A stretch of DNA of 64,000 nucleotides from the NCBI RefSeq assembly GCF_001429065.1, contig NZ_LMIB01000012.1:62001-126000 (forward strand), given 5' to 3'. The position numbers and the translations under genes were made by a program. Under the pieces are notes generated by a model. That model saw only the letters and a list, made by a program, of their open reading frames with translations. It had not been told where the DNA came from and ran no database searches. Source of the stretch: Sphingomonas sp. Root710 (GTDB lineage: Bacteria; Pseudomonadota; Alphaproteobacteria; Sphingomonadales; Sphingomonadaceae). Positions 26,643 through 35,896 of the stretch are shown piece by piece (position 1 is the first letter of the stretch; each line of letters opens with the position of its first letter).

Positions 26643-28574
26643 CTACGCGCTCTCTTCCAGCCCGCTGCTGTTCCGGTGCAGCGCCGCCAGCACCGTGCCG
26701 ACGATCGACTCGGCGTCCAACCCCGCATCGGCATATTGCTTCTCGGGCTTGTCATGCTCCTGGAACGCGTCGGGCAGGCGCAGCGTCCGCAGCTTCAAAC
26801 CATTGTCGATCAGGCCCAGGTCCGACGCCAGCGTCAGGACATGCGCGCCGAGGCCGCCGATCGCGCCTTCTTCTACCGTCACCGCTACCTCATGGCTGGT
26901 CAGCAGCGTCTGGATCATCGCCTCGTCGAGCGGCTTGGCGAAGCGCAGGTCGGCGACCGTGGTCGACAGGCCCAGCGCCTCGAGTTGCTCGGCGGCGCGC
27001 AGCGCCTCGCCGAGGCGGGTGCCGAGCGACAGGATCGCCACCGTCTTGCCCTCGCGGACCAGCCGGCCCTTGCCGATCGGAAGCTGCTCGGGAACGGCAG
27101 GAATCGCGACGCCGGTGCCGTTGCCGCGCGGATAGCGCAGCGCGATCGGGCCGCTGTCGTACAGCGCGGCGGTGTGGACCATATGGCTCAGTTCGGCTTC
27201 GTCCGCCGCCGCCATCACCACCATGTTGGGCAGGGTCGCCAGATAGGTGATGTCGAAGCTGCCCGCATGGGTCGACCCGTCGGCACCGACCAGCCCGGCG
27301 CGGTCGATCGCGAAGCGCACGGGCAGGTTCTGGATCGCGACGTCATGGACGACCTGGTCATAAGCGCGCTGCAGGAAGGTCGAATAGATTGCGCAGAAGG
27401 GGCGATAACCCTGCGCCGCCAGACCCGCGGCGAAGGTCACCGCGTGCTGCTCGGCGATGCCGACGTCGAAGCTGCGCTCGGGATAGGCGGTCTCAAATTT
27501 GTCGAGGCCGGTACCCGATGGCATGGCGGCGGTGATCGCGCAGATCTTGTCGTCGCGCGCCGCCTCGCGGATCAGCGCCTCGGCGAAGACGCCGGTATAG
27601 CTCGGCGGTCCCGGCGGAGCCTTGGCCTGTTCGCCCGAGACGACGTCGAACTTCTGGACGCCATGATATTTGTCGGCCGCCGCCTCGGCGGGGGCATAGC
27701 CCTTGCCCTTGTTGGTGACGACATGAATCAGGATCGGGCCATGGTCGCTGTCGCGGACATTTTCCAGGATCGGCAGCAGATGGTCGAGGTTATGGCCGTC
27801 GACCGGGCCGACATAATAGAAGCCCAGTTCCTCGAACAATGTACCGCCGGTCGCCATGCCGCGGGCATATTCCTCGGACCGCTTGGCGAAATCATGGATC
27901 GGGCGGGGCAGCTTCTGCGCAACCCGCTTGGCGAAGCCGCGCATCGACAGGAAGGGGCCAGACGACACGATCTTGGCGAGATAGGCCGATAGCGCGCCGA
28001 CCGGTGGCGCGATCGACATGTCATTGTCGTTGAGGATGACGATCAGCCGGTTGCCCGCCTGCTTGGCGTTGTTCATCGCCTCATAGGCCATGCCCGCCGA
28101 CATCGCCCCGTCGCCGATCACCGCGATGGCGCGGCCTGGCTTGTCGCCAAGCTTGTTGGCGACCGCGAAGCCGAGCGCGGCGGAGATCGAGGTCGAGCTG
28201 TGCGCCGCCCCGAACGGATCATATTCGCTCTCGCTGCGCTTGGTGAAGCCCGACAGGCCGCCCGGCTGCCGCAGCGTGCGGATGCGGTCACGCCGCCCGG
28301 TGAGGATCTTGTGCGGATAGGCCTGATGCCCGACGTCCCAGATCAGGACGTCGCGCGGCGTATCAAAGACATAGTGGAGCGCGACGGTCAGTTCGACCAC
28401 GCCGAGTCCCGCGCCGAGATGGCCGCCGGTCACCGATACGGCGGAGATCATCTCCTCGCGCAGTTCATCGGCAAGCTGGCGGAGTTGCGCCGGTTTCAGC
28501 TGCCGGAGTTCGGCGGGTGTCGCGGCACTATCAAGCAAAGGCGTTACAGGACGGTTGGTCATCCCGCTCGCCAT
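26643..28574 (-). CDS. dxs: 1-deoxy-D-xylulose-5-phosphate synthase
   Basis: A 643-residue thiamine-diphosphate enzyme that joins pyruvate and glyceraldehyde-3-phosphate in the first step of the MEP isoprenoid pathway. [21 protein letters not shown] is the expected N-terminal site; [20 protein letters not shown] is the ThDP/Mg motif; the transketolase-type pyrimidine domain has [17 protein letters not shown] with the catalytic glutamate. Length is normal. The ATG at 28562 (MTNRPVT) is an equally possible start. Confidence 0.97.
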   Translation of the reverse strand: MASGMTNRPVTPLLDSAATPAELRQLKPAQLRQLADELREEMISAVSVTGGHLGAGLGVVELTVALHYVFDTPRDVLIWDVGHQAYPHKILTGRRDRIRTLRQPGGLSGFTKRSESEYDPFGAAHSSTSISAALGFAVANKLGDKPGRAIAVIGDGAMSAGMAYEAMNNAKQAGNRLIVILNDNDMSIAPPVGALSAYLAKIVSSGPFLSMRGFAKRVAQKLPRPIHDFAKRSEEYARGMATGGTLFEELGFYYVGPVDGHNLDHLLPILENVRDSDHGPILIHVVTNKGKGYAPAEAAADKYHGVQKFDVVSGEQAKAPPGPPSYTGVFAEALIREAARDDKICAITAAMPSGTGLDKFETAYPERSFDVGIAEQHAVTFAAGLAAQGYRPFCAIYSTFLQRAYDQVVHDVAIQNLPVRFAIDRAGLVGADGSTHAGSFDITYLATLPNMVVMAAADEAELSHMVHTAALYDSGPIALRYPRGNGTGVAIPAVPEQLPIGKGRLVREGKTVAILSLGTRLGEALRAAEQLEALGLSTTVADLRFAKPLDEAMIQTLLTSHEVAVTVEEGAIGGLGAHVLTLASDLGLIDNGLKLRTLRLPDAFQEHDKPEKQYADAGLDAESIVGTVLAALHRNSSGLEESA

Positions 28575-28622
28575 AAACCCATGTAATCGCCATAGCCAGC
28601 TTAGATGCGCCGAAATGCGCGT

Positions 28623-29099
28623 TCAGGCCATATCTCCATCGGCGCAATCGGCGCAGCAGCCGCGCACCTCGATCACGGGGCGTAACTGGGAAAACCCAGC
28701 CTTCTCGGCGGAACGGCGCACCGCGCCCGACAGGCTGTCGTCGTCGACATGGTTGACCCGCCCGCAGGCGTCGCAAACCAGGAAGATGCAGTCATGCTGA
28801 CAATCGGGATGGGCGTTGACGATATAGGCGTTGGCGCTCTCGACCCGGCGGGCGAGGTTCTTCGACACGAACACATCGAGGATGCGGTAGACGCTGTTGG
28901 CGGCGACCCGGCGGCCGGTCGACTTCGACACCGCCTCGGCCAGGTCATAGGCCGATGCAGGACGATCCGCCGCGCTCAGCGCCGCATAGATTTGCGCGCG
29001 CATCGGTGTCCATTGCTCGCCCGCCCGCTCGAACGCGCGCTGGGCGGCGCTGGCGAGCGATTCGCCCTCATGAATGTGGTGATCATGCGCGGTGGCCAT
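28623..29099 (-). CDS. Fur-family repressor, probably Zur
   Basis: A 158-residue Fur-family protein with a winged helix (RAQIYAALSAADRPASAYDLAEA) and a dimerisation domain bearing HDCIFLVCDACGRVNHVDDD and a C-terminal CCADCADGD. The two CxxC-type pairs form the structural zinc site. The zinc-sensor Zur is the best guess because the gene is 38 bases downstream of a MerC-type gene whose upstream region carries a Zur-like dyad; Fur or PerR cannot be excluded. Confidence 0.87.
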   Translation of the reverse strand: MATAHDHHIHEGESLASAAQRAFERAGEQWTPMRAQIYAALSAADRPASAYDLAEAVSKSTGRRVAANSVYRILDVFVSKNLARRVESANAYIVNAHPDCQHDCIFLVCDACGRVNHVDDDSLSGAVRRSAEKAGFSQLRPVIEVRGCCADCADGDMA

Positions 29100-29137
29100 G
29101 CGGCCAATCTAGGCCCTGGCGAACGCCCCGGCAAGGG

Positions 29138-29527
29138 TCAGAGGGTGAGATGCTCGGCGCTGGCGCGGCGGTTGAGCAGATGGGCGACCGCAACGCAGGC
29201 GACGCCGAGCATGGTGAAGGCCGCTTCGCGGACGCCATGCGGCACGCTCAGCGCGGTCGCCATCAGCGCGATCCCGGCGGTCCCGACGATCATCGGCACC
29301 GGCCGCCGATGCTGGAAGAAGCCTTTGCCCAGCCCGACGATCGCGAGCAGGATCGCCATCGCCAGACCGACCTCATGGATGATCGGATGGAGCAGCGCCC
29401 CGCCCGCCGTCGCGAGCACGGCCAGCAGGATGACGCTCGCCGCGCAATGGACGAGACACAGCGCCGACAGGCCGATCGCTAGCCGGTCGAATAGGTCGCG
29501 TGCAGGTACGAAGCGGTTCACGGTCAT
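29138..29527 (-). CDS. MerC-domain membrane protein
   Basis: A 129-residue protein with four predicted membrane helices. The N-terminal DRLAIGLSALCLVHCAASVI has the paired cysteines of MerC proteins. MerC was first known as a mercuric-ion transporter, but chromosomal copies beside Fur/Zur genes are better candidates for zinc or other metal uptake. The Zur-like gene follows on the same strand. Confidence 0.85.
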   Translation of the reverse strand: MTVNRFVPARDLFDRLAIGLSALCLVHCAASVILLAVLATAGGALLHPIIHEVGLAMAILLAIVGLGKGFFQHRRPVPMIVGTAGIALMATALSVPHGVREAAFTMLGVACVAVAHLLNRRASAEHLTL

Positions 29528-29565
29528 CCCTTCCTATTGTCGCGCCACATGGCATGTTCGGGCCG

Positions 29566-29582
29566 AAGATACAATATATCAT
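29566..29582. promoter_or_regulatory. Candidate Zur/Fur operator upstream of merC
   Basis: The 17 bases AAGATACAATATATCAT form a dyad in which six of eight base pairs are symmetric (core GATA and TATC), AT-rich in GC-rich surroundings, and lie 39 bases upstream of the MerC start. Position and composition suit a Zur box; the match to known consensus is only partial. Confidence 0.4.
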
Positions 29583-29638
29583 TTCGGCGGCCCGGCGGTT
29601 TTTCTGGGCATCACGCGTATGTCCGTTAACCCACCCCC

Positions 29639-29738
29639 GCTCATCCTGAGCAGCCATTGAGCTCGTCGAAATGGCGTATCGAAGGACCGTCCTTCGATAC
29701 GGGTCTTCGACTTCGCTCAGCCTCTACTCGGGATGAGC
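29639..29738. repeat. Type C repeat with a 25-bp perfect palindrome
   Basis: Outer arms GCTCATCC (29639-29646) and GGATGAGC (29731-29738) enclose other palindromic parts, including GTATCGAAGGAC and its exact complement separated by one base (29676-29700). It lies in the 233-base gap between merC and mobA and resembles the CCTGAGC...GCTCAG repeats scattered in sphingomonad genomes. Confidence 0.75.
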
Positions 29739-29760
29739 GGAAGAAATCTAAATGAGCGGC

Positions 29761-30300
29761 TCAGCCAAGGTCATCACCGCGCCGCAAGGTGGCCAGATCG
29801 GCAGGCACATTGATATTGGCCAGCTCGGGCCAGTCGATCGGCTCCGCCCCCACCCGCTCCGCCCAGGCGCGGATCGAATGCTTGCGATCATCGGCCAGGA
29901 AGGCGTCGAGATCGGCAGCCAGCATGGCGGGCCAATGGCCGATCACCGGCAGGCGCGCGACATAGACGGGCCCGGCGGCGCTCAGCAGCCGGTCGAACAG
30001 CGCTGCGGGTACATCGGGCGTATCGCAGCCGAGGCTCAGCACCGCCCCGAAACCCTCCGCGCGGGCATGATGGAGCGCGGCATTCAACCCGCCCAGCGGC
30101 CCCATGTCCGCCTCGGGACGGTCGGGGAGCGCACGCAGCCCGGCGTAGGAACGCCCGCACAGGATCAGCTCGTCGGTGACCGGCCGCAGCCGATCGGCGG
30201 CATGTTCGATCAGCGGCTTGCCGCGCCACAGGGCCTCGGCCTTGTCGGATCCGAAGCGGCTCGACCGTCCACCGGCGAGGATCGCGCCCAGCAGCCGCAT
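29761..30300 (-). CDS. mobA: Molybdenum cofactor guanylyltransferase MobA
   Basis: A 179-residue nucleotidyltransferase that adds GMP to Mo-molybdopterin to give the MGD/bis-MGD cofactor needed by formate dehydrogenase. It opens MRLLGAILAGGRSSRFGSDK, the GTP-binding LAGGxSxRxGxDK motif, and has DMGPLGGLNAAL and LGCDTPDVP. The ATG at 30300 shares a base with the fdhD stop (TGATG). The frame upstream of that start is a shadow of fdhD. Last gene of the fds operon. Confidence 0.93.
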   Translation of the reverse strand: MRLLGAILAGGRSSRFGSDKAEALWRGKPLIEHAADRLRPVTDELILCGRSYAGLRALPDRPEADMGPLGGLNAALHHARAEGFGAVLSLGCDTPDVPAALFDRLLSAAGPVYVARLPVIGHWPAMLAADLDAFLADDRKHSIRAWAERVGAEPIDWPELANINVPADLATLRRGDDLG

Positions 30301-31073
30301 CAGGTCGCCGCCAGCATCGCGTCGGGCCGGGCCAGCACGATCAGCCGCAGCCCAGCATCGCGGGCGCGGTCGATCGCAAGGCCGGTGGGCGCGGAGACCG
30401 TCACCAGCGTCGGGCATCCCGCCAGCGCCGCCTTTTCGACCAGTTCGAACGAGCAACGCGATGACAGCAGCGCGAAGCCGCCGTCCCAGTCCAGCCCCGC
30501 GCGCAGCATCGCGCCGATCAGCTTGTCGAAGGCATTGTGGCGGCCGACATCCTCGCGCACCAGCCGGATCGCGCCGTCCGCGCCGCACAGCGCGGCGGCA
30601 TGGACCGCGCCGGTCTGGGCGTTCAGCGGCTGATGACGGTGGAGCGCATCGAGCGCGGCAAAGACCGCAGCATCGGCGGGCGCGGTTCCCGCCTCGACGC
30701 GGGGCAGGCTGCGCAGCGCCTGTTCGAGATTCTCGATGCCGCACAGCCCGCAGGAGGATTCGGACACGCGATGGCGGACCCGCTCGGCGACCAGCGCGAG
30801 CCGGTCCTCGCGCAGCGTGATCCGCAGCAACATGCCCTGCTCCGCGGCATGGGTATCGACATCGATGATCTGCGCGGGATCGTCGATCAGCCGTTCGGCG
30901 CGGCTGAAGCCATAGGCGAGATCGTCGAGATCCGCCGCGCTGGCCATCAGCACCGCATAGCCGAGGCCATTATATTCGATCGCGATCGGGGTCTCGTCGG
31001 CAACCAGCCGCTCGATGCTCTCCGCGCCGCCGGTCGCGCTGATCCGCCGGAACAGCCCGGGCCGCGTTGCCAT
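30300..31073 (-). CDS. fdhD: Formate dehydrogenase accessory sulfurtransferase FdhD
   Basis: A 257-residue FdhD, which passes sulfur from a cysteine desulfurase to the molybdenum cofactor before insertion into formate dehydrogenase. The key CxxC is in SSCGLCGIENL (about 113-116), and the domain with LVREDVGRHNAFDKLIGAML is diagnostic. It starts three bases after fdsD. Confidence 0.95.
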   Translation of the reverse strand: MATRPGLFRRISATGGAESIERLVADETPIAIEYNGLGYAVLMASAADLDDLAYGFSRAERLIDDPAQIIDVDTHAAEQGMLLRITLREDRLALVAERVRHRVSESSCGLCGIENLEQALRSLPRVEAGTAPADAAVFAALDALHRHQPLNAQTGAVHAAALCGADGAIRLVREDVGRHNAFDKLIGAMLRAGLDWDGGFALLSSRCSFELVEKAALAGCPTLVTVSAPTGLAIDRARDAGLRLIVLARPDAMLAAT

Positions 31074-31076
31074 CGC

Positions 31077-31370
31077 TCAGCCGGCGTCCGATCCGCCGGG
31101 CTCGTCGACGGCGGCGAAGGCGGTGGCGCGCGTCTGCGGCGGGGGTTCGAGACCGGCGGCGAGCTGGTCGACCGACGCCGCCGAGACCGGCAGCAGCTCG
31201 CCGGGCCGTTCGGCGGCGAGCGTCACGATCCGCGCCTTCATCCGGGGATCCCAGAAATGGACGAGATGGTCGGTGACGGCCTCGACGGCATGGTCGTGCG
31301 CCATCGCCCCGAAATTGCGGGCGATCTGGTTGACCATGTAGACGAGCTTGTCGTCGTTGCTCATCGCCAT
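31077..31370 (-). CDS. fdsD: Formate dehydrogenase delta subunit FdsD
   Basis: A small protein of 97 residues from ATG 31370 (or 95 from 31364; the frame is open to 31388). MSNDDKLVYMVNQIARNFGAM and the VTDHLVHFWDPRMK segment identify the delta subunit, which is needed for activity or maturation of the soluble NAD-dependent formate dehydrogenase. It begins just after the fdsA stop and carries a longer low-complexity C-terminal tail than usual. Confidence 0.9.
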   Translation of the reverse strand: MAMSNDDKLVYMVNQIARNFGAMAHDHAVEAVTDHLVHFWDPRMKARIVTLAAERPGELLPVSAASVDQLAAGLEPPPQTRATAFAAVDEPGGSDAG

Positions 31371-31371
31371 C

Positions 31372-34218
31372 TTATTCGGCCGCCTCAACCGTCATGATGC
31401 GCCGGCTGCGGCGCGCCTGATCGGCATAGTCTTCCTGCCAGTCCGACGGGCCGTTGGACAGAGAAACCTGCACCGCCGTCACCTTATATTCGGGACAGTT
31501 GGTCGCCCAGTCCGAATAGTCGGTGGTGATGACGTTGGCCTGCGTCTCGGGATGGTGGAAGGTCGTATAGACCACCCCGGGGGCGACCCGCTCGGTGACA
31601 TGCGCGCGCAACGTCGTCTCACCCGCGCGGCTGCGCAGCGTGACCCAGTCGCCATCCTTGACCCCGCGATTTTCGGCATCGACCGGATGGACCTCCAACA
31701 GATCCTCGGGGTGCCAGGCGACATTGGCGGTCCGCCGCGTCTGCGCGCCGACATTATAATGGCTGAGGATGCGGCCGGTGGTGAGCAGCAGCGGGAAGCG
31801 CGGGCCGGTCTTCTCGTCGGTCGCGACATAATCGGTCACCACGAACTTGCCCTTGCCGCGCGCGAATCCCTCGATGTGCATCATCGGGGTGCCGAGCGGG
31901 GCCTTGTCGTTCGCGGGCCACTGGATCGATCCCTGCGCCTCGATCCTGTCATAGCTCACCCCGGCAAAGCTCGGCGTCAGCCGCGCGACCTCGTCCATGA
32001 TCTCGGACGGATGGCGATAGTTCCAATCGAGCCCCATCGCCCGCGCGACGAGCTGGACGATCTCCCAGTCGGCATAGCCGTTGAGCGGCGCCATCACCTT
32101 GCGCACCATCTGGATACGGCGCTCGGCGTTGGTGAAGGTCCCGTCCTTTTCCAGGAAGGTCGATCCGGGCAGGAAGACATGCGCGTAGTTCGCGGTCTCG
32201 TTCAGGAACAGGTCCTGCACCACCACGCATTCCATCGCCGCGAGGCCCGCCGCGACATGCTTGGTGTTCGGATCGGACTGGAGGATGTCCTCGCCCTGCA
32301 CGAACAGCCCCATGAACACGCCGTCGGTCGCGGCGTCGAGCATGTTGGGGATGCGCAGGCCCGGTTCGGGATCGAGCGGCACGCCCCATTCGCGTTCGAA
32401 CAGCGCGCGCGTGTCGCCGTCCGACACATGGCGATATCCGGAGAATTCGTGCGGGAAGCTGCCCATGTCGCACGCGCCCTGAACGTTGTTCTGCCCGCGC
32501 AGCGGGTTCACGCCGGTGCCCTCGCGGCCGATATTGCCGGTCGCCATGGCGAGGTTGGCGATCGCCATCACCGTCGACGATCCCTGGCTATGCTCGGTGA
32601 CGCCCAGGCCATAATAGATCGCGGCATTGCCCCCGGTCGCATAGAGCCGGGCGGCGGCGCGCAGCGTGTCGGCGGGAACACCGGTCAGCGGCTCGGTTGC
32701 CTCGGGCGAGCGGGCAGGCTCGGACACGAAGGCCGCCCAGTCCTGATATTCGTCCCAGTCGCAACGCGCGCGGATGAACGCCTCGTTCGCCAGCCCTTCC
32801 TCGACGATGACATGCGCCATCGCGGTCAGCACCGCGACGTTGGTGCCGGGCTTGAGCGGCAGGTGCTGGTCGGCCTCGATGCGGGCGCTGCGGACCAGAT
32901 CGGTGCGGCGCGGATCGACGACGATCAGCTTCGCGCCCTGACGCAGCCGCCGCTTCATCCGGCTGGCGAACACCGGATGGCCGTCGGTCGGGTTCGCGCC
33001 GATCACCATGATCACGTCGGCATATTGGACGCTGTCGAAATCCTGCGTGCCCGCCGAGGTGCCGAAGGTCGTCTTCAGCCCGTAACCGGTCGGCGAGTGA
33101 CAGACACGCGCACAGGTATCGACATTGTTGTTGCCGAAGCCCTGACGGATCATCTTCTGGACGAGGAAGGTCTCCTCGTTGGTGCAGCGGCTGGAGGTAA
33201 TGCCGCCGACCGACCGGGTGCCATAGGTCGCCTGGATGCGGCGGAACTCCGACGCGGTGTGGGCGATCGCCTCTTCCCAGCTCACCTCGCGCCAGGGTTC
33301 ATCGACCGAGGCGCGGATCATCGGGTGGAGGATGCGCTCCTTGTGCTGGGCATAGCCCCAGGCGAAGCGCCCCTTGACGCAGCTATGCCCCCGATTGGCC
33401 TTGCCGTCCTTCCACGGCACCATGCGTACCAGCTCCTCGCCGCGCATTTCGGCGCGGAAGGTGCAGCCGACCCCGCAATAGGCGCAGGTGGTGACGACCG
33501 CGCGGTCGGGGGTCCCCTTCTCGATCACGCTCTTCTCGATCAGCGCCGATGTCGGGCAGGCCTGGACGCAGGCGCCGCAGCTCACGCATTCGGATTTCAG
33601 GAAGTCCTCGTCCTGGCTCGCCGCGATATGGCTTTCGAAGCCGCGCCCGTCGACGGTCAGCGCCAGCGTCCCCTGCACCTCGTCACAGGCGCGCACGCAG
33701 CGCGAGCAGACGATGCACTTGGTGCTGTCGAAGGTGAAATAGGGGTTGGACTCGTCCTTCTCGGCAGTGAGATGGTTCGCGCCCTCATAGTCGTAGCGCA
33801 CCTCGCGCAGCCCCACCGCGCCCGCCTGATCCTGCAGCTCGCAATCGCCGTTGGCCGAACAGGTCAGGCAGTCGAGCGGATGGTCCGAGATGTAGAGCTC
33901 CATCACCCCCTTGCGGAGCTGCTTGAGCTTCTCGGTCTGGGTGCGCACCACCATGCCGGGCATCACCGGCGTGGTGCACGAGGCGGGATAGCCCGCACGG
34001 CCGTCGATCTCGACCAGGCACAGGCGGCACGATCCGAAGCTTTCCAGCATGTCGGTCGCGCACAATTTGGGGATCGTCGTCCCCATCAGCGCGGCGGCGC
34101 GCATGATCGACGTGCCTTCGGGCACCTCGATGCGCTGATCGTCGATCGTCACCGCCACCATCGGGCCGGTGACGGGGGCGGCTTTGGTGCCAAGGTCGAT
34201 TTCGCCGATCCACGCCAT
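31372..34218 (-). CDS. fdsA: NAD-dependent formate dehydrogenase, catalytic alpha subunit
   Basis: A 948-residue molybdenum enzyme oxidising formate to CO2. The order is: 2Fe-2S ferredoxin domain (CRLCLVEIDGR), His/Cys cluster region (DHPLDCLTCSANGDCELQD), two 4Fe-4S clusters (CIVCSRCVRACDE and CVSCGACVQACP), then the MopB domain beginning CAYCGVGCTF. The active-site Cys-His is in DTCARVCHSPTG, so this is a cysteine, not selenocysteine, enzyme. The C-terminal bis-MGD binding domain includes HPETQANVIT. Electrons pass to FdsB. Confidence 0.97.
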   Translation of the reverse strand: MAWIGEIDLGTKAAPVTGPMVAVTIDDQRIEVPEGTSIMRAAALMGTTIPKLCATDMLESFGSCRLCLVEIDGRAGYPASCTTPVMPGMVVRTQTEKLKQLRKGVMELYISDHPLDCLTCSANGDCELQDQAGAVGLREVRYDYEGANHLTAEKDESNPYFTFDSTKCIVCSRCVRACDEVQGTLALTVDGRGFESHIAASQDEDFLKSECVSCGACVQACPTSALIEKSVIEKGTPDRAVVTTCAYCGVGCTFRAEMRGEELVRMVPWKDGKANRGHSCVKGRFAWGYAQHKERILHPMIRASVDEPWREVSWEEAIAHTASEFRRIQATYGTRSVGGITSSRCTNEETFLVQKMIRQGFGNNNVDTCARVCHSPTGYGLKTTFGTSAGTQDFDSVQYADVIMVIGANPTDGHPVFASRMKRRLRQGAKLIVVDPRRTDLVRSARIEADQHLPLKPGTNVAVLTAMAHVIVEEGLANEAFIRARCDWDEYQDWAAFVSEPARSPEATEPLTGVPADTLRAAARLYATGGNAAIYYGLGVTEHSQGSSTVMAIANLAMATGNIGREGTGVNPLRGQNNVQGACDMGSFPHEFSGYRHVSDGDTRALFEREWGVPLDPEPGLRIPNMLDAATDGVFMGLFVQGEDILQSDPNTKHVAAGLAAMECVVVQDLFLNETANYAHVFLPGSTFLEKDGTFTNAERRIQMVRKVMAPLNGYADWEIVQLVARAMGLDWNYRHPSEIMDEVARLTPSFAGVSYDRIEAQGSIQWPANDKAPLGTPMMHIEGFARGKGKFVVTDYVATDEKTGPRFPLLLTTGRILSHYNVGAQTRRTANVAWHPEDLLEVHPVDAENRGVKDGDWVTLRSRAGETTLRAHVTERVAPGVVYTTFHHPETQANVITTDYSDWATNCPEYKVTAVQVSLSNGPSDWQEDYADQARRSRRIMTVEAAE

Positions 34219-34222
34219 GGGC

Positions 34223-35896
34223 TTACTCCGCCGCCTCTGGCAACGCAGCCGCGCCGCCGAAATCCTCTGGAAAATAGTCGAGCGCGCTCAGCACCGGATA
34301 GGGTGTGAAACCGCCCAGCGCGCACAGCGATCCATATTTCATAGTGTCGCACAGGTCGCGCAGCAGCCCGATCTCCTTATCCTGCGCTCGATCCAGTCGA
34401 AGCGGTGAGCGCGAACCAAGCGCGGCGAGCAAGCCTTCCCCTTCGGGGGAAGACAATCGCATACCCATTCCGTCATCCCGGGCTTGACCCGGGATCCCGC
34501 TTTCCTTGTCAGCGCGGGAGGAAGAAGCGGGATCCCGGATCAAGTCCGGGATGACAGCCAGCTTGGCGTGACGACCCGCGATGATCCGGTCGATCGTCTC
34601 GACGCCACGGGTCGATCCGATCCGGCATGGCGTACATTTGCCGCAGCTTTCGACCGCGCAGAACTCCATTGCGAAGCGCGCCATCCTCGCCATGTCGACG
34701 CTGTCGTCGAAGACGGTGATCCCGGCATGGCCGATCAGCCCGCCCGCCGCGGTGAACGCCTCATAGTCGAAAGGCGTGTCGAACCTCGACGGCGGGAAAT
34801 AGGCGCCCAGCGGCCCGCCGACCTGAACCGCACGCACCGGCCTGCCCGACGCGGTGCCGCCGCCGATCTCCTCGACCAGCTCGCCCAGCGTGATGCCGAA
34901 GCCGATCTCGAACAGCCCGCCATGTTTGACGTTGCCCGCCAACTGCACCGGCATCGTGCCGCGCGACCGGCCGAAGCCCACCGCCGCATAGGCGTCCGCC
35001 CCCTTCTCCAGGATGAAGGGCACCGCTGCGAGGCTCAGCACATTGTTGATCACCGTCGGCTTGCCGAACAGCCCCGCTATCGCCGGCAGCGGCGGCTTGG
35101 CGCGGACCTGCCCGCGCTTGCCCTCGATGCTGTCGAGCAGCGCGGTCTCCTCGCCGCAGACATAGGCCCCCGCGCCGACCCGCACTTCGAGGGTGAAGGG
35201 CGCGATCTCCCGCGCCGCGCGCAGGATCGCCGCCTCCATCGTCCGGATCGCAAAGGGATATTCGGATCGGATATAGATATAGCCATGCCCCGCGCCGACC
35301 GCGTGGCCCGCAATCGCCATGCCCTCGATCAGGCAATAGGGATCGCCCTCCATCAGCATGCGATCGGCGAAGGTGCCGCTGTCGCCCTCGTCGGCATTGC
35401 AGACGATGAACTTCTCGTCGGCTTCGGCTGCCAGCACCGTCTGCCACTTGATCCCGGTCGGGAAGCCCGCCCCACCGCGCCCGCGCAGGCCCGATGCCTT
35501 GACCGCATCGACCACGGCCTGGGGGCTCATCGCGCGCGCCGCCTGCAATCCGGCCCAGCCGCCGCTCGCCGCATAGGCGCTCAGGTCGAGCGGATCGTTG
35601 ACCCCGCAGCGCGCGAAGGTGAAGCGCTGCTGCTTCGCGAAGAAAGGGAGTTCGTCGATCGCGCCGAGCCGGTTGGCATGATCGCCCGCCAGCACCGCCG
35701 CGACATCGTCGGGGCCGACCGGACCATAGCCCATCCGCCCCTCGGCGGTCTCGACCTCGACCAGCGGTTCGATCGCGAACAGCCCCCGGCTGCCGGTGCG
35801 CACCACGGTGCAGCCTGCACCCGCGAAGGCATCCGCCACCGCATCCGCGCCCAGCGCGACCGACGCCATGTCGGCGCTGATGAAAACCCGCGTCAT
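34223..35896 (-). CDS. fdsB: Formate dehydrogenase beta subunit with in-frame repeat insertion
   Basis: A 557-residue NuoF-like subunit with an N-terminal thioredoxin-like part, the FMN/NADH site GRGGAGFPTGIKWQ, NADEGDSGTFADRML, CGEETALLDSIEGKRG, and the iron-sulfur cysteines in ESCGKCTPCRIG and SLCALGGFTPYP. It reduces NAD with electrons from FdsA. Unusually, between DRIIAG and LLRDLCDTM there are about 60 extra residues; 28 of them (about 448-475) are the translation of a type A palindromic repeat (VIPDLIRDPA ... GIPGQARDD). The frame is kept, so the protein is probably still made. Confidence 0.95.
   Translation of the reverse strand: MTRVFISADMASVALGADAVADAFAGAGCTVVRTGSRGLFAIEPLVEVETAEGRMGYGPVGPDDVAAVLAGDHANRLGAIDELPFFAKQQRFTFARCGVNDPLDLSAYAASGGWAGLQAARAMSPQAVVDAVKASGLRGRGGAGFPTGIKWQTVLAAEADEKFIVCNADEGDSGTFADRMLMEGDPYCLIEGMAIAGHAVGAGHGYIYIRSEYPFAIRTMEAAILRAAREIAPFTLEVRVGAGAYVCGEETALLDSIEGKRGQVRAKPPLPAIAGLFGKPTVINNVLSLAAVPFILEKGADAYAAVGFGRSRGTMPVQLAGNVKHGGLFEIGFGITLGELVEEIGGGTASGRPVRAVQVGGPLGAYFPPSRFDTPFDYEAFTAAGGLIGHAGITVFDDSVDMARMARFAMEFCAVESCGKCTPCRIGSTRGVETIDRIIAGRHAKLAVIPDLIRDPASSSRADKESGIPGQARDDGMGMRLSSPEGEGLLAALGSRSPLRLDRAQDKEIGLLRDLCDTMKYGSLCALGGFTPYPVLSALDYFPEDFGGAAALPEAAE
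34471..34555. repeat. Type A REP-like repeat, copy 2, inside fdsB
   Basis: An 85-base inverted repeat starting CGTCATCCCGGG and ending CCGGGATGAC, with inner arms GGGATCCCGCTT and AAGCGGGATCCC. It lies wholly within the fdsB reading frame and introduces no stop or frame change. A smaller hairpin (CTTCCC/GGGAAG) is nearby at 34436-34452, also in the extra coding segment. Confidence 0.9.

Noticed and set aside
29138-29527. Mercury-resistance operon
   Set aside because: A MerC domain is present but merA, merT, merP and merR are absent; the Fur/Zur neighbour points to another metal.
31348-34308. A 986-codon plus-strand open frame
   Set aside because: It is antisense to fdsA; the arginine/histidine-rich translation with no family features is the usual shadow of a high-GC gene.
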